From Ferdinandcohnia humi_A (lineage in GTDB: Bacteria; Bacillota; Bacilli; Bacillales; Bacillaceae_L), in the NCBI GenBank assembly GCA_047608075.1, contig JBLKRX010000017.1, positions 34,580 through 98,579 on the forward strand: a stretch of 64,000 bases of DNA, written 5' to 3'. How positions within the stretch are numbered: the first letter of the stretch is position 1; every line of letters starts with the position of its first letter. The position numbers and the translations under genes are program-made. This document shows positions 1 to 8,264 of the stretch, in pieces. Under the pieces are notes generated by a model, which saw nothing but the letters and a program-made list of their open reading frames with translations, did no database searches and was not told the origin of the DNA.

Positions 1-131
1 AAGAGACTCTAGCTTTTTGTAAGGGTGCTCACTGATTATGTATTTTTTTTTGCATTCACCCTGTAACCTTATAGTAGTGGGGGGGATTGGTTAAAAAAGG
101 TAATTAATGATCACATATCTAGGAGGTAAAT

Positions 132-680
132 ATGGCTAAAGACACGAAGAAGCAAGGCTTAACGTTATTGTACACTGGTCACGGCAAAGGAAAAACTACA
201 TCCGCTTTAGGATTGGCTCTACGTGGAGTGGGTAGAGGGTTTAAAGTGAAGATTTTTCAATTTATTAAATCACCACAGCGTTCGTATGGAGAACAAATTG
301 CGTTAAAGAAGCTAGGTGTTGAGATGGTTCAGCTTGGAATTGGATTCACATGGACGAAAACTCCAGAGGAGCATCGAGAAGCCTTGAGGATTGGATGGCC
401 AAAGGCAAAAGATGCAGTGATGAGTGGGGAATACGATTTAGTTATTTTAGATGAACTAAATAATGCGTTAGCGATTGACATTTTTCCAATCGATGACGTA
501 TTACCTATAAATGAAGTTATGGATGTCGTGAAAAATAAACCATCACATGTTCATCTTGTAATTACGGGAAGAGATGCGAAGCAAGAATTAAAAGATCTTG
601 CTGATCTCGTTTCGGTGATAGAAGCGGAAAAGCATTACTACAATGAGGGTATTCCAGCTGTAAAAGGAATTGAGTTTTAG
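132..680 (+). CDS. cobO: Corrinoid (cob(I)alamin) adenosyltransferase, CobO/BtuR type
   Basis: This enzyme transfers the 5'-deoxyadenosyl group of ATP to the cobalt of corrinoids, which prepares them for the later cobalamin steps and for salvage. The 182-residue protein opens with a P-loop, GHGKGKTT, at about residues 16-23. It also has the VILDELNNAL segment (about 105-114) typical of the CobA/CobO/BtuR family, as opposed to PduO or EutT. The length is close to the family norm. An AGGAGG site lies 6 bases before the ATG. It is the first gene of the operon in this window; cobQ follows after a 38-base gap. The base sequence upstream (1-131) shows no cobalamin riboswitch, so any such control would lie further left. 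Confidence 0.9.
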   Translation: MAKDTKKQGLTLLYTGHGKGKTTSALGLALRGVGRGFKVKIFQFIKSPQRSYGEQIALKKLGVEMVQLGIGFTWTKTPEEHREALRIGWPKAKDAVMSGEYDLVILDELNNALAIDIFPIDDVLPINEVMDVVKNKPSHVHLVITGRDAKQELKDLADLVSVIEAEKHYYNEGIPAVKGIEF

Positions 681-718
681 GACAGAAAGTCTAAGTTAAC
701 GATAAGGAGTTCAAATAG

Positions 719-2272
719 ATGAAAAAGGCAATCCCATTAATGATTCAAGGTACTCATTCAGATGCTGGAAAGAGCGCAATTGTTACCGCTTTATGCCGAA
801 TTTTTGTTCAGGATGGTTTTAAAACAGCTCCTTTTAAATCGCAAAACATGGCTTTAAATTCTTATATAACGGTAGATGGAAAAGAAATTGGTCGTGCCCA
901 AGGTGTTCAGGCGGAGGCTGCACGTATTCTAGCGACAACAGATATGAATCCCATTCTAATTAAACCAAGTGGAAACTATCAATCACAAATTGTTGTACAC
1001 GGTAAGCCATATAAAAATATGAGGGCAGGGGAATATCGAGAGGATTTTTTTCAACAAGGCTTACAGTTAATACGCGAATCCTATCAGAAATTATCTGCTA
1101 GCTATGATCGTATTGTCATAGAAGGAGCGGGTAGCCCTGCTGAAATTAATTTAAATGATCGGGAACTAGTCAATATGCGGGTAGCACAGCTTTCGAATGC
1201 ACCGGTGATTTTAGTTGGAGATATTGAAAAGGGAGGGGTGTTTGCTAGTTTAGTAGGAACCTTACAACTCTTAGATCCTGAAGATAGAGAAAGAATCATC
1301 GGTGTAATTATCAATAAATTTAGAGGAGATGTTTCCTTATTACAGCCAGGGTTAACCTGGTTTGAAGAATATACGGGTGTTCCAATTTTAGGGGTTGTTC
1401 CATATATTGATGATTTACTGATTGAGGCAGAGGATTCTGTTGTGTTAAACAAATATTCTTCTAAGGTGGATGCTTCAAAGGAAATTGATATTGCTGTTAT
1501 TCGCCATCCGATGATATCCAATTTTACTGATATCGATCCTTTTTTTGAGGAACCAGATTGTCATGTTCGGTTTGTAAAGAATGTGGGAGAGTTAGGAGAA
1601 CCAGATTTACTTATCTTACCAGGTAGTAAAAATACGATTGAGGATATGATGTCGTTACATCAGACAGGGCTAGCTAATCGGATTTTGGATGTTGCCGAGA
1701 AGGACATGATAATCGTTGGTATTTGTGGTGGGTACCAAATGTTAGGGAATAGCATTGAGGATACGCATGGAATTGAGTCATCCTTTTCTCAAGTCGAAGG
1801 ATTAGGACTTATACCGATGAAAACCTTGATGACCCCTAATAAGACAACGATTCGCTCTGAAGGAATTGCAAGCTTTGGAGACGACCGAATACCCGTAATA
1901 GGATATGAAATTCATATGGGTGAATCTTATTTCGAAAAAGAGTGCAGCAATTTTATCAAGCTTTCTAATCGAATGGAAGGCTCAATTTCGGTGGACAAGC
2001 GAATTATTGGAACTTATTTTCATGGTATCTTTCATAATGATCTTTTCCGAGAGGCTATTCTGAATGAGATAAGAGTAAAAAAAGGCTTAGAACCGATTTG
2101 TAATCGAGCGTCATTTACACAAAAAAGGGAAGATGGCTTTGATTTGTTAGCAAAGGTTGTTCGTGAAAATATTCAATTAGAACGTATCTACACGCTCATT
2201 ACCGACTTTCAAAAGGAAAGAACTAATAACTATACGATGGGAAAAGGTATAAAAAATGGTAGCTATTTATAG
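719..2272 (+). CDS. cobQ: Cobyric acid synthase (glutamine-hydrolysing)
   Basis: CobQ/CbiP amidates four carboxyl side chains of adenosylcobyrinic acid a,c-diamide, using glutamine and ATP. The 517-residue protein starts with the dethiobiotin-synthetase-like nucleotide motif GTHSDAGKS (about 11-19). It ends with a class I glutamine amidotransferase domain containing the nucleophile motif GICGGYQMLG (about 338-347) and the catalytic His in GTYFHG. Length and order match the family. AAGGAG precedes the ATG by about 10 bases. The 3' end overlaps cbiB by 17 bases, so the two are probably translationally coupled. Confidence 0.95.
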   Translation: MKKAIPLMIQGTHSDAGKSAIVTALCRIFVQDGFKTAPFKSQNMALNSYITVDGKEIGRAQGVQAEAARILATTDMNPILIKPSGNYQSQIVVHGKPYKNMRAGEYREDFFQQGLQLIRESYQKLSASYDRIVIEGAGSPAEINLNDRELVNMRVAQLSNAPVILVGDIEKGGVFASLVGTLQLLDPEDRERIIGVIINKFRGDVSLLQPGLTWFEEYTGVPILGVVPYIDDLLIEAEDSVVLNKYSSKVDASKEIDIAVIRHPMISNFTDIDPFFEEPDCHVRFVKNVGELGEPDLLILPGSKNTIEDMMSLHQTGLANRILDVAEKDMIIVGICGGYQMLGNSIEDTHGIESSFSQVEGLGLIPMKTLMTPNKTTIRSEGIASFGDDRIPVIGYEIHMGESYFEKECSNFIKLSNRMEGSISVDKRIIGTYFHGIFHNDLFREAILNEIRVKKGLEPICNRASFTQKREDGFDLLAKVVRENIQLERIYTLITDFQKERTNNYTMGKGIKNGSYL

Positions 2273-3233
2273 CTTGTTACACGATCCAATCTTTATTTTA
2301 TTTGCTGCTATTTTTATAGATTTATTGATTGGAGACCCACGCTGGCTCCCACATCCTGTTATTCAACTGGGGAGGGTAATTACTTTTTTGGAAAAAAGAT
2401 GGAATGTGGGAAAACATCGAGTAGGAAAAGGAGTTTGCCTGACAGTAACAGTTGTTTTACTTGTATTTCTTCTCTCCACTATCCTTATTTTTATCGCATA
2501 TAAGTTACACCCACTGATAGGGGTGTTCGTCCAAATTTATTTGATTTCATCGACAATCGCAATAAAGGGCCTTTCGTCTGCTGCAAAAGGAGTCCTATCT
2601 CCTTTAGTAAATGGGGATTTAATAGAAGCGAGGATTCAACTTAGTATGATTGTAGGTCGTGATACAGAAAGACTTCCAGAAAGTGAAATCGTTAGAGGAA
2701 CTGTTGAGACTGTTGCCGAAAATACGGTAGATGGGATTACAGCACCATTGTTTTGGGCGATGATTGGAGGAGCACCGCTCGCTATGGTATACCGAGCCAT
2801 TAATACGTTAGACTCGATGGTGGGATATAAAAATGAAAAGTTTATGCAGTTTGGGTGGGCCTCAGCTAAACTTGATGATCTAGCAAATTGGATACCTGCT
2901 AGAATAACTGCTCTATCAATGTGGCTTGGAGCTTTTCTAATAAAAGGATCAAATACGAGAAATGGATGGAGTGTAACATGGAGGGATGCGAGGAAGCACC
3001 CTAGTCCAAATAGTGGATGGTCAGAGGCTATGGTAGCTGGCTTACTTGAGGTTCAGTTAGGTGGAATTAATTATTATCGCGGAAGAAGGTCAGTAAGGGC
3101 AACCATGGGAGATCGAGCGAGAGAATTAACACAATCAGATATTGGTAAGGCAGTCCATTATATGCATGGGGGATGGATTGTATTTTTTTTGATGGGTATA
3201 TGTTTCCTTCTTTTACTAAGATTGATAAATTGA
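2256..3233 (+). CDS. cbiB: Adenosylcobinamide-phosphate synthase, membrane protein
   Basis: CbiB (CobD in the Pseudomonas nomenclature) joins the aminopropanol arm to adenosylcobyric acid at the membrane. The 325-residue protein has an N-terminal membrane segment followed by the family pattern FIDLLIGDPRWLPHPV (about 20-35). It also carries the conserved core TVETVAENTVDGITAPLFWA and a C-terminal hydrophobic anchor. The ATG lies inside the end of cobQ, with GGGAAAAGG upstream of it. The next gene begins within a few bases of its stop, so the cluster reads as one transcript. Confidence 0.93.
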   Translation: MVAIYSLLHDPIFILFAAIFIDLLIGDPRWLPHPVIQLGRVITFLEKRWNVGKHRVGKGVCLTVTVVLLVFLLSTILIFIAYKLHPLIGVFVQIYLISSTIAIKGLSSAAKGVLSPLVNGDLIEARIQLSMIVGRDTERLPESEIVRGTVETVAENTVDGITAPLFWAMIGGAPLAMVYRAINTLDSMVGYKNEKFMQFGWASAKLDDLANWIPARITALSMWLGAFLIKGSNTRNGWSVTWRDARKHPSPNSGWSEAMVAGLLEVQLGGINYYRGRRSVRATMGDRARELTQSDIGKAVHYMHGGWIVFFLMGICFLLLLRLIN

Positions 3234-3240
3234 GGTGCTT

Positions 3241-4329
3241 ATGATGAAATGGCCAAATCATGGTGGACAGCCTGAAATAATTAAACAGCTTTTTGATATA
3301 AAAACAGATCGGAAATTTCTTGATTTTAGTGCAAATTTAAATCCGTTTGGTCCGCCTTCATGGCTAAAGAATACCATTCAACGCCATTATGAGACAATTA
3401 CCCGTTATCCAGATCCATCGTATTCTAAAAGTAGTGAGGCAGTGGCGATTCATGAAGGTGTTGAGCAAAACAATATCCTCTTAACAAATGGGGGAGCGGA
3501 GGCAATTTTTTTAGCAGCGAAGTTTTTCGAAAAAGGAAAAGCAATCATTGTTCAGCCTACCTTTTTGGAATATGAACGAGCCTGCAGGCACTACCATATT
3601 GATGTGGAAGATGTCTTATATGAGTCAGGAAATGGCTTCAAGTTATTGATGCCTTCATTGATAGAAAAGCTTAAGGAAAAAGATGTTGTCTTTCTTTGCC
3701 GTCCTAATAACCCAACAGGTACAGTTTTTCCTAAAGAAGATTTGCAATTATTAGTAGAGGAGGGGAAAAAAGCAGGGACATATATAGTTGTTGACGAAGC
3801 TTTTCTTGATTTTCTACCGTCCTCAACACCTAGCTTATCAAACTGGATCGCTTCCTACCCAAATATCATTTTATTACGTTCATTAACAAAAATGTATACA
3901 ATACCAGGGCTAAGAATTGGATTTTTGATGGCTCATCCTAGCATTATTAATGTATTGAAAAATGAACAAATTCCTTGGAGCATTAACTCATTAGTAGATG
4001 CAGTAGTTCCTAACCTGTTAGAAGATCGTAGCTTTGTCGAACATACGCGAGCTTGGCTGCATGAACAGTCCGAGTATGTAAGGAGGACCTTACTATCACT
4101 TGATTATTATATGTCCCCTTCACAAGTGAACTTTTACCTTTTGCAGGATAAGAAACAGCCGAAGAGAACGGAGGATCTTTTTCTTTTTTTAATGGAGCAT
4201 GGAATCGTAACCCGACACACCCATAATTTTAAAGGCCTAAATGGTGAATTTTTACGAATTGCTATAAGGTCAAAGGATGAAAATAGACAATTACTATCCG
4301 TACTCCAAAAGTGGAGAAATGAAACGTGA
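3241..4329 (+). CDS. cobD: Threonine-phosphate decarboxylase, PLP-dependent
   Basis: This fold-type I aminotransferase relative (CobD of Salmonella, CobC of Pseudomonas) makes (R)-1-amino-2-propanol O-2-phosphate, the arm that CbiB attaches. The sequence resembles histidinol-phosphate aminotransferase: DFSANLNPFGPP near the start, the PNNPTG segment, and the Schiff-base Lys in RSLTKMYTIPGLR (about 220). A GTG at 3235 is in frame but overlaps the GAGGTG ribosome binding site, so the start is ATG 3241 or ATG 3244; the latter has the better spacing. Its stop overlaps the cobU GTG start in GTGA. Confusion with hisC is possible by similarity but unlikely here, given the neighbours. Confidence 0.9.
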   Translation: MMKWPNHGGQPEIIKQLFDIKTDRKFLDFSANLNPFGPPSWLKNTIQRHYETITRYPDPSYSKSSEAVAIHEGVEQNNILLTNGGAEAIFLAAKFFEKGKAIIVQPTFLEYERACRHYHIDVEDVLYESGNGFKLLMPSLIEKLKEKDVVFLCRPNNPTGTVFPKEDLQLLVEEGKKAGTYIVVDEAFLDFLPSSTPSLSNWIASYPNIILLRSLTKMYTIPGLRIGFLMAHPSIINVLKNEQIPWSINSLVDAVVPNLLEDRSFVEHTRAWLHEQSEYVRRTLLSLDYYMSPSQVNFYLLQDKKQPKRTEDLFLFLMEHGIVTRHTHNFKGLNGEFLRIAIRSKDENRQLLSVLQKWRNET

Positions 4330-4877
4330 TTATCTTTATATCTGGTGGTGCAAGATCGGGGAAAAGTCAATTTGCAGAGGAAACTGCTCTTTCGCTATTT
4401 CATAAAGCAAAGGGGAAGAATCATAGAGCCACTCTTTATTACATTGCTACAGCCAAAAACAGTGATGACGAAATGGAAGAACGAATTCGAATTCATCGGA
4501 AAAATAGAGGGATTGAATGGCAAACAGTTGAGGAATCCTTTGACATTCTCCCTATTCTAATAAACTGCAGACAAGAAGACGTTATTCTAATCGATTGCTT
4601 AACAATATGGGTAAGCAATGTTCTGTTTGAGTTGGGATATAGTCAGGAAAGAATAGAAGATGCCGTTAGTAGCTGGTTACGCTTCGCACAGGAAAAACAA
4701 ATTCACCTTCTTATTGTTTCAAATGATGTAAATGAAGAAATCCCCTTTTCTGATAAAGCTGTACTTACATACCTGTATTCCTTGCAGCGACTCCATCAAA
4801 AAATTGTAAACCAATCTGAATTGGTTGTTCAGCTTCAAGCAGGGATTCCTACCTTTTGGAAAGGGGAACTGGTATGA
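4326..4877 (+). CDS. cobU: Adenosylcobinamide kinase / adenosylcobinamide-phosphate guanylyltransferase
   Basis: CobU phosphorylates adenosylcobinamide and then transfers GMP to give adenosylcobinamide-GDP. The 183-residue protein has the P-loop GGARSGKS (about 6-13) and the family segment RIRIHRKNR, whose His is the guanylylated residue in characterised CobU. It also has the IDCLTIWVSN motif after strand four. It starts with GTG, sharing four bases with the cobD stop, and ends in a four-base ATGA overlap with cobS. Compare the shortened paralogue at 6180-6608. Confidence 0.93.
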   Translation: MIIFISGGARSGKSQFAEETALSLFHKAKGKNHRATLYYIATAKNSDDEMEERIRIHRKNRGIEWQTVEESFDILPILINCRQEDVILIDCLTIWVSNVLFELGYSQERIEDAVSSWLRFAQEKQIHLLIVSNDVNEEIPFSDKAVLTYLYSLQRLHQKIVNQSELVVQLQAGIPTFWKGELV

Positions 4878-5632
4878 AACAAATTGTTTTTGGATTTTTA
4901 CATGCTGTTCAATTTTTAACACGAATTCCAATTCCCTTTCAATGTCCTTGGAACGACCAAATAAGCAGATGGGCGATTAGAAGCTATCCACTTGTTGGTG
5001 TCATACTGGGCTTGATTATCAATATTACTTTATTGTTGCTTAGTCCTTATCTTCCTGTACCAATTATGACATTACTACTACTTTCTTTATGGGTATGGAT
5101 GACTGGTGGCTTACATTTAGATGGTTGGATGGATGTAGCAGATGCAGTAGGCTCAAATGCTCCTCTTGAAAGAAAGTGGGAGATAATGAAAGACCCTCAT
5201 GTTGGTAGTTTTGGAACCATTGCACTTTGTTTTTTACTAGCTTGGAAGATTTTATTGATATATGAATTGCTGGAGTTGAATGTTCCAATCTATTCTTTCC
5301 TTTTCGTTATAGGTTTTTCCCGACTTGGGGCAGTCATTTTTATGATTCTGTTGCCTCTAGCAAAGCAGCAGGGCTTAGCATGGGAATGGAGGAAAAATCT
5401 TCATCGAATCGATGCTTTGTATGCAACTCTACCTTTGATTACGGTTTTACTTTTTTTTCATGATCTTCTATTTTTTATACCTATTTACGCATTGTTTTTT
5501 GGCTTGTTTGGAGCTTGGATCATGCACACATTTAAAGGTATTAATGGAGATTTACTAGGTACAGCGATTGAAGGAGGGGAATTATGGGGACTAGCCGTCA
5601 CATGGATTTATTTCTTGTTCGTCATGCCATAA
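4874..5632 (+). CDS. cobS: Adenosylcobinamide-GDP ribazoletransferase (cobalamin synthase)
   Basis: CobS joins alpha-ribazole (or its phosphate) to adenosylcobinamide-GDP in the membrane and so closes the lower ligand loop. The protein is 252 residues and strongly hydrophobic with several membrane segments. It carries the family motif GGLHLDGWMDVADA (about 76-89) and KDPHVGSFG. An upstream in-frame TTG at 4856 is less likely, because AAGGGG at 4861-4866 sits 7 bases before ATG 4874. Its 3' end overlaps the phosphatase gene by 49 bases. Confidence 0.93.
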   Translation: MKQIVFGFLHAVQFLTRIPIPFQCPWNDQISRWAIRSYPLVGVILGLIINITLLLLSPYLPVPIMTLLLLSLWVWMTGGLHLDGWMDVADAVGSNAPLERKWEIMKDPHVGSFGTIALCFLLAWKILLIYELLELNVPIYSFLFVIGFSRLGAVIFMILLPLAKQQGLAWEWRKNLHRIDALYATLPLITVLLFFHDLLFFIPIYALFFGLFGAWIMHTFKGINGDLLGTAIEGGELWGLAVTWIYFLFVMP

Positions 5633-6225
5633 CGGATTGGAATAAGCAAAAAAGGTATGTAGGACATACTGATCGTAAAGTAGTAAAAAGTAAACTCTCT
5701 CAGCTTGCAAACTTACAAAAAGCATTACAAAAAATTAGCTTTGATTATGTGTATACAAGTGATTTACGACGTTGCCAGGAAACAATAGCTTATTTACACA
5801 TTCCTGCACATATTATTAAAGATGCTAGATTAAGAGAAATGAACTTCGGAGATTGGGAAGGAAAGACGTATGATGAGCTAAAAGACGAGAAAACGTATCA
5901 AGATTGGCTTGAAAATTGGGAGGCTAACTCAATACCAAACGGGGAATCTGCTGATGCATTCAAATCTAGAATCGATTCTTTTCTTATTGACTTATTTACA
6001 CTAAAAACTGAAAAAGCACCTGATGAGAAAAAGCAAATTCTTGTAGTAACCCACGGAGGAGTTATTCGCTATATTGTTTCGAAATATGTAGCTTCTTCAG
6101 CTTTTTGGGAGCTTTCTGTGATCCATGGACAAGGTGTTCAGCTATCATTTAACTTTATTCAGCAGAAGGGGGAATGGGAATGCAGCTCATTATTGGCGGT
6201 GCCTTTTCAGGGAAAAGAAAGATAG
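5584..6225 (+). CDS. cobC: Histidine phosphatase, probable alpha-ribazole-5'-phosphate phosphatase
   Basis: A phosphoglycerate-mutase-like phosphatase that probably dephosphorylates alpha-ribazole phosphate or cobalamin 5'-phosphate at the end of the pathway. The catalytic motif reads LVRHAITDWN (about 11-20), so the usual RHG is RHA. The second catalytic His lies in VVTHGGVIRY. The LREMNFGDWEGKTYDEL segment is typical of the CobC subgroup. The start is ATG 5584, placed 6 bases after a GGAGG, inside the end of cobS. The specific substrate is inferred from the operon. Confidence 0.82.
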   Translation: MGTSRHMDLFLVRHAITDWNKQKRYVGHTDRKVVKSKLSQLANLQKALQKISFDYVYTSDLRRCQETIAYLHIPAHIIKDARLREMNFGDWEGKTYDELKDEKTYQDWLENWEANSIPNGESADAFKSRIDSFLIDLFTLKTEKAPDEKKQILVVTHGGVIRYIVSKYVASSAFWELSVIHGQGVQLSFNFIQQKGEWECSSLLAVPFQGKER

Positions 6226-6608
6226 TTAAGGGAAAGTATGAGACGTGTAGTTGGATATCAGCTTATAACGGAGATTCAATTATGGATTGGAAAACAAAAT
6301 GGGAACACGGAACTACATTAGTAATGGAAGGTTGGGAAAAATGGATTGCAGCCGAGCTACCCAATAGTGAAAACAATGATGACATTCGACGTAATTTTAA
6401 CTCCCTTTTTATGGAATTCCTTGCGCAGGAGCATAAAAGAAAGAATCATATAGTCTTAATTATGTTAGAGGTTGGGAAAGGGATTGTACCGCTTTATAAA
6501 GACGATAGAAGGCTGCGAGATCTTATGGGGTGGGTTTCTCAGGATGCTGCAAGGTTGTCAATGGAAGTAGAATTTGTCTGGAATGGGTTATCTAAAAGAG
6601 TAAAATAA
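6180..6608 (+). CDS. Shortened CobU-like nucleotide-binding protein
   Basis: This 142-residue protein resembles a reduced CobU. It keeps a P-loop-like GGAFSGKRK near the N-terminus and the C-terminal CobU pattern EVGKGIVPLYKDDRRLRDLMGW. The middle is much shorter than in the complete CobU at 4326-4877, and the HRxxR segment that holds the guanylylated His is absent. It therefore probably cannot carry out the full two-step reaction. The start is ATG 6180, 7 bases after AAGGGGG; an ATG at 6174 is an alternative. It overlaps cobC by 46 bases. It may be a kinase only, an accessory subunit or a decaying duplicate. Confidence 0.65.
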   Translation: MQLIIGGAFSGKRKIVKGKYETCSWISAYNGDSIMDWKTKWEHGTTLVMEGWEKWIAAELPNSENNDDIRRNFNSLFMEFLAQEHKRKNHIVLIMLEVGKGIVPLYKDDRRLRDLMGWVSQDAARLSMEVEFVWNGLSKRVK

Positions 6609-6647
6609 ATATACATAAGGATCAGATCATGGAAGGGTGACTTTCAT

Positions 6648-7469
6648 TTGAAGTTAATATCTATTTGTCCCAGTAATACAGAATTAGTAGCTTACCTCGG
6701 GTTAACTTCTTCTTTAATAGGCGTTGATGACTATTCAGATTGGCCTGAGAGTGTAAACTCATTACCGAGGCTAGGTCCTGACCTAAATATTAATATGGAT
6801 AAGGTGGAGGAGTTAAAGCCTGACTTAGTATTAGCATCCCTCACAGTACCTGGAATGGAACGAAATATCGATGAACTGAAGAAGAGAAACATACCATATA
6901 TCATCGTACCAAACCCTACTTCTTTACAAGAGGTTGGCGAAAGCTTACTTTTTGTCGGAAAAGCAACAAATGTCGAGGACAAAGCCAAAGAATGTTTTGA
7001 TACATATAATCGAATACTAGAAAACTATCGTTTGTTATCAAATAAAGTCACCAACCGGAAAAACATCTATTGGGAATGGTGGGCTAAACCTATTTTTACA
7101 CCAGGAGCTACCAATTGGTTAACTGAAATTAGTGAGCTAGCAGGAGGAAAAAACGTCTTTCAAGATAAACCTCAAGCAAGTGTTCAAACAGATTGGGAGG
7201 AAGTTAAAGAAAGAAATCCTGATGTTATGTGCATTATATGGGTGGGAGTACAAAAGGAAAAGGTTAATCCAAAGGTAATCTTAAAACGCCCTCAGTCAGA
7301 GCAAATGAAGGCTATTAAAAACAATCAATTGTATATATTAGAAGAACTAATATTTTGTAGACCTTCACCAAGATTATTACTCGGTTTAAATAAAATAGCA
7401 AGTATTCTTCACCCTACTATTTTTCCACCATTTAATAGCCAGGGGGACGGTTCTTCCGGTTCACTTTGA
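6648..7469 (+). CDS. BtuF-like cobalamin-binding protein without signal peptide
   Basis: The 273-residue protein has the fold pattern of class III (TroA/BtuF) binding proteins: ICPSNTELVAYLGL at the start, DKVEELKPDLVLAS, and a conserved Trp-rich WEWWAKPIFTPG segment. No signal peptide or lipobox is present, so it would stay in the cytosol, unlike the usual transporter partner. The start is TTG 6648 after GGAAGGGTGA. The last nine or so residues (GDGSSGSL) and the TGA stop come from the palindromic repeat at 7444-7486, so the original C-terminus has probably been replaced. Cobalamin binding is inferred from resemblance and operon position. Confidence 0.7.
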   Translation: MKLISICPSNTELVAYLGLTSSLIGVDDYSDWPESVNSLPRLGPDLNINMDKVEELKPDLVLASLTVPGMERNIDELKKRNIPYIIVPNPTSLQEVGESLLFVGKATNVEDKAKECFDTYNRILENYRLLSNKVTNRKNIYWEWWAKPIFTPGATNWLTEISELAGGKNVFQDKPQASVQTDWEEVKERNPDVMCIIWVGVQKEKVNPKVILKRPQSEQMKAIKNNQLYILEELIFCRPSPRLLLGLNKIASILHPTIFPPFNSQGDGSSGSL

Positions 7470-7486
7470 ACCAGAAGAACCGTCCC
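7444..7486. repeat. REP-like palindrome, copy 1
   Basis: Two 19-base arms surround a 5-base loop. The left arm GGGACGGTTCTTCCGGTTC pairs with a right arm identical to the family consensus, leaving one G-T-like mismatch. It overlaps the 3' end of the BtuF-like gene and provides its stop codon. Six more copies lie at 11002, 11465, 15829, 16937, 17601 and 19584. Confidence 0.9.
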
Positions 7487-7515
7487 TTTGGTTTATTTCG
7501 ATTAATAATATAGTC

Positions 7516-7552
7516 AAAGAATTGTCCCTGAATAGGTACAATTCTTTTTTTT
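7516..7552 (+). terminator. Rho-independent terminator of the cobalamin operon
   Basis: AAAGAATTGT pairs with ACAATTCTTT across a 12-base loop, followed by a run of T. It lies just after the BtuF-like gene and palindrome copy 1 and closes the operon. Confidence 0.8.
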
Positions 7553-7588
7553 GCCTATATTTTTAAAAATGAGTCTAAAGTCCTGTCT

Positions 7589-7602
7589 TCCTGTAAGTAG
7601 GA
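7589..7602. promoter_or_regulatory. Operator candidate 1 for the XRE regulators
   Basis: TCCTGTAAGTAGGA is an imperfect palindrome that shares its TCCnGT start and GGA end with the two elements at 7674 and 7746. No other function is evident in this stretch. Confidence 0.4.
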
Positions 7603-7673
7603 CGTGTATGTAGTTATGTTCCTAACACTATTAACTAAGAATCATACTTCAAAGGGACTCCTACTTGCTCTCT

Positions 7674-7687
7674 TCCCGTATACGGGA
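7674..7687. promoter_or_regulatory. Operator candidate 2 for the XRE regulators
   Basis: TCCCGTATACGGGA is a perfect 14-base palindrome, lying 85 bases after element 1 and 72 bases before element 3. It is the best-formed member of the set. A TATAAT at 7718-7723 lies downstream of it but lacks a good -35 box. Confidence 0.5.
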
Positions 7688-7745
7688 CAAAAAATAAAGT
7701 TTGGAATGAAACACCATTATAATAAGGGTATATTTTAAATTATTT

Positions 7746-7785
7746 TCCCGTTTACAGGATTTGAGTGGAGAGTTATACTCTGTTT
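7746..7785 (+). promoter_or_regulatory. Promoter with operator 3 on its -35 box
   Basis: A SigA-type promoter, TTTACA (7751-7756), 17 bases, TATACT (7774-7779), precedes the first XRE gene. The -35 box lies inside TCCCGTTTACAGGA (7746-7759), which differs from the perfect palindrome at 7674 in two positions. Binding there would block RNA polymerase. Autoregulation by the adjacent XRE protein is the simplest inference. Confidence 0.6.
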
Positions 7786-7820
7786 ACACTAAATAATTGA
7801 ATATAGGCGAGGCGATAAAC

Positions 7821-8261
7821 ATGAGCAATTCAAAAGAGTTTCATTATCCTGATTTACCAGACGAAATTAAACGGAAGAGAAAAGAATTGAATCTTTCCTT
7901 GGAGCAATCAGTTGCAAAGATTAAAGAAGTGACAGGTGTTGAAATCTCCCGTTCTACTTTGCAAAGGATAGAAAATCATAAGCAAAATCCACCCTTTGAT
8001 ACAATGTTTGTCATTGCCTATACATTAGGTATTGATATGATAGGCATTTTACGAAAATTGTATTTTAGAAATAAAATTAGACCTTCAACGTTTGATAACA
8101 CTGACGAACATCTTGAAGATTTAAAACAAACGTTAATGGGGTTTAACTTAAGCTACTTAGAAGCAATTGAAATCATAAAACTTCATGTAGAAGTAAGAGA
8201 TAAAATGAATAGCATCACAGGCAAAAGAGTTACTAAAAACATTACTAACAAGGAGAAATAA
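7821..8261 (+). CDS. XRE-family helix-turn-helix regulator (first)
   Basis: The 146-residue protein carries an N-terminal Cro/C1-type helix-turn-helix. Residues about 10-60 read EIKRKRKELNLSLEQSVAKI and EISRSTLQRIENHKQNPPFDTMFVIAYTLGI, the latter being the recognition helix and following turn. The C-terminal half is charged and unassigned. ATG 7821 has AGGCGAGG upstream; an in-frame TTG at 7797 has no such site. It follows a promoter with an embedded operator candidate and is followed after 3 bases by a second regulator. Autorepression is likely but inferred. Confidence 0.78.
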   Translation: MSNSKEFHYPDLPDEIKRKRKELNLSLEQSVAKIKEVTGVEISRSTLQRIENHKQNPPFDTMFVIAYTLGIDMIGILRKLYFRNKIRPSTFDNTDEHLEDLKQTLMGFNLSYLEAIEIIKLHVEVRDKMNSITGKRVTKNITNKEK

Positions 8262-8264
8262 ATT

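Noticed and set aside
1..131. Possible cobalamin riboswitch before the cobalamin operon
   Set aside because: None of the conserved box sequences are visible in the 131 available bases. Only a loose AGGGTG/CACCCT pairing with a long loop is present.
1102..1521. Minus-strand open frame of 139 codons inside cobQ
   Set aside because: It lies wholly within a well-supported gene, has low-complexity Ser/Ile/Thr content and no ribosome binding site.
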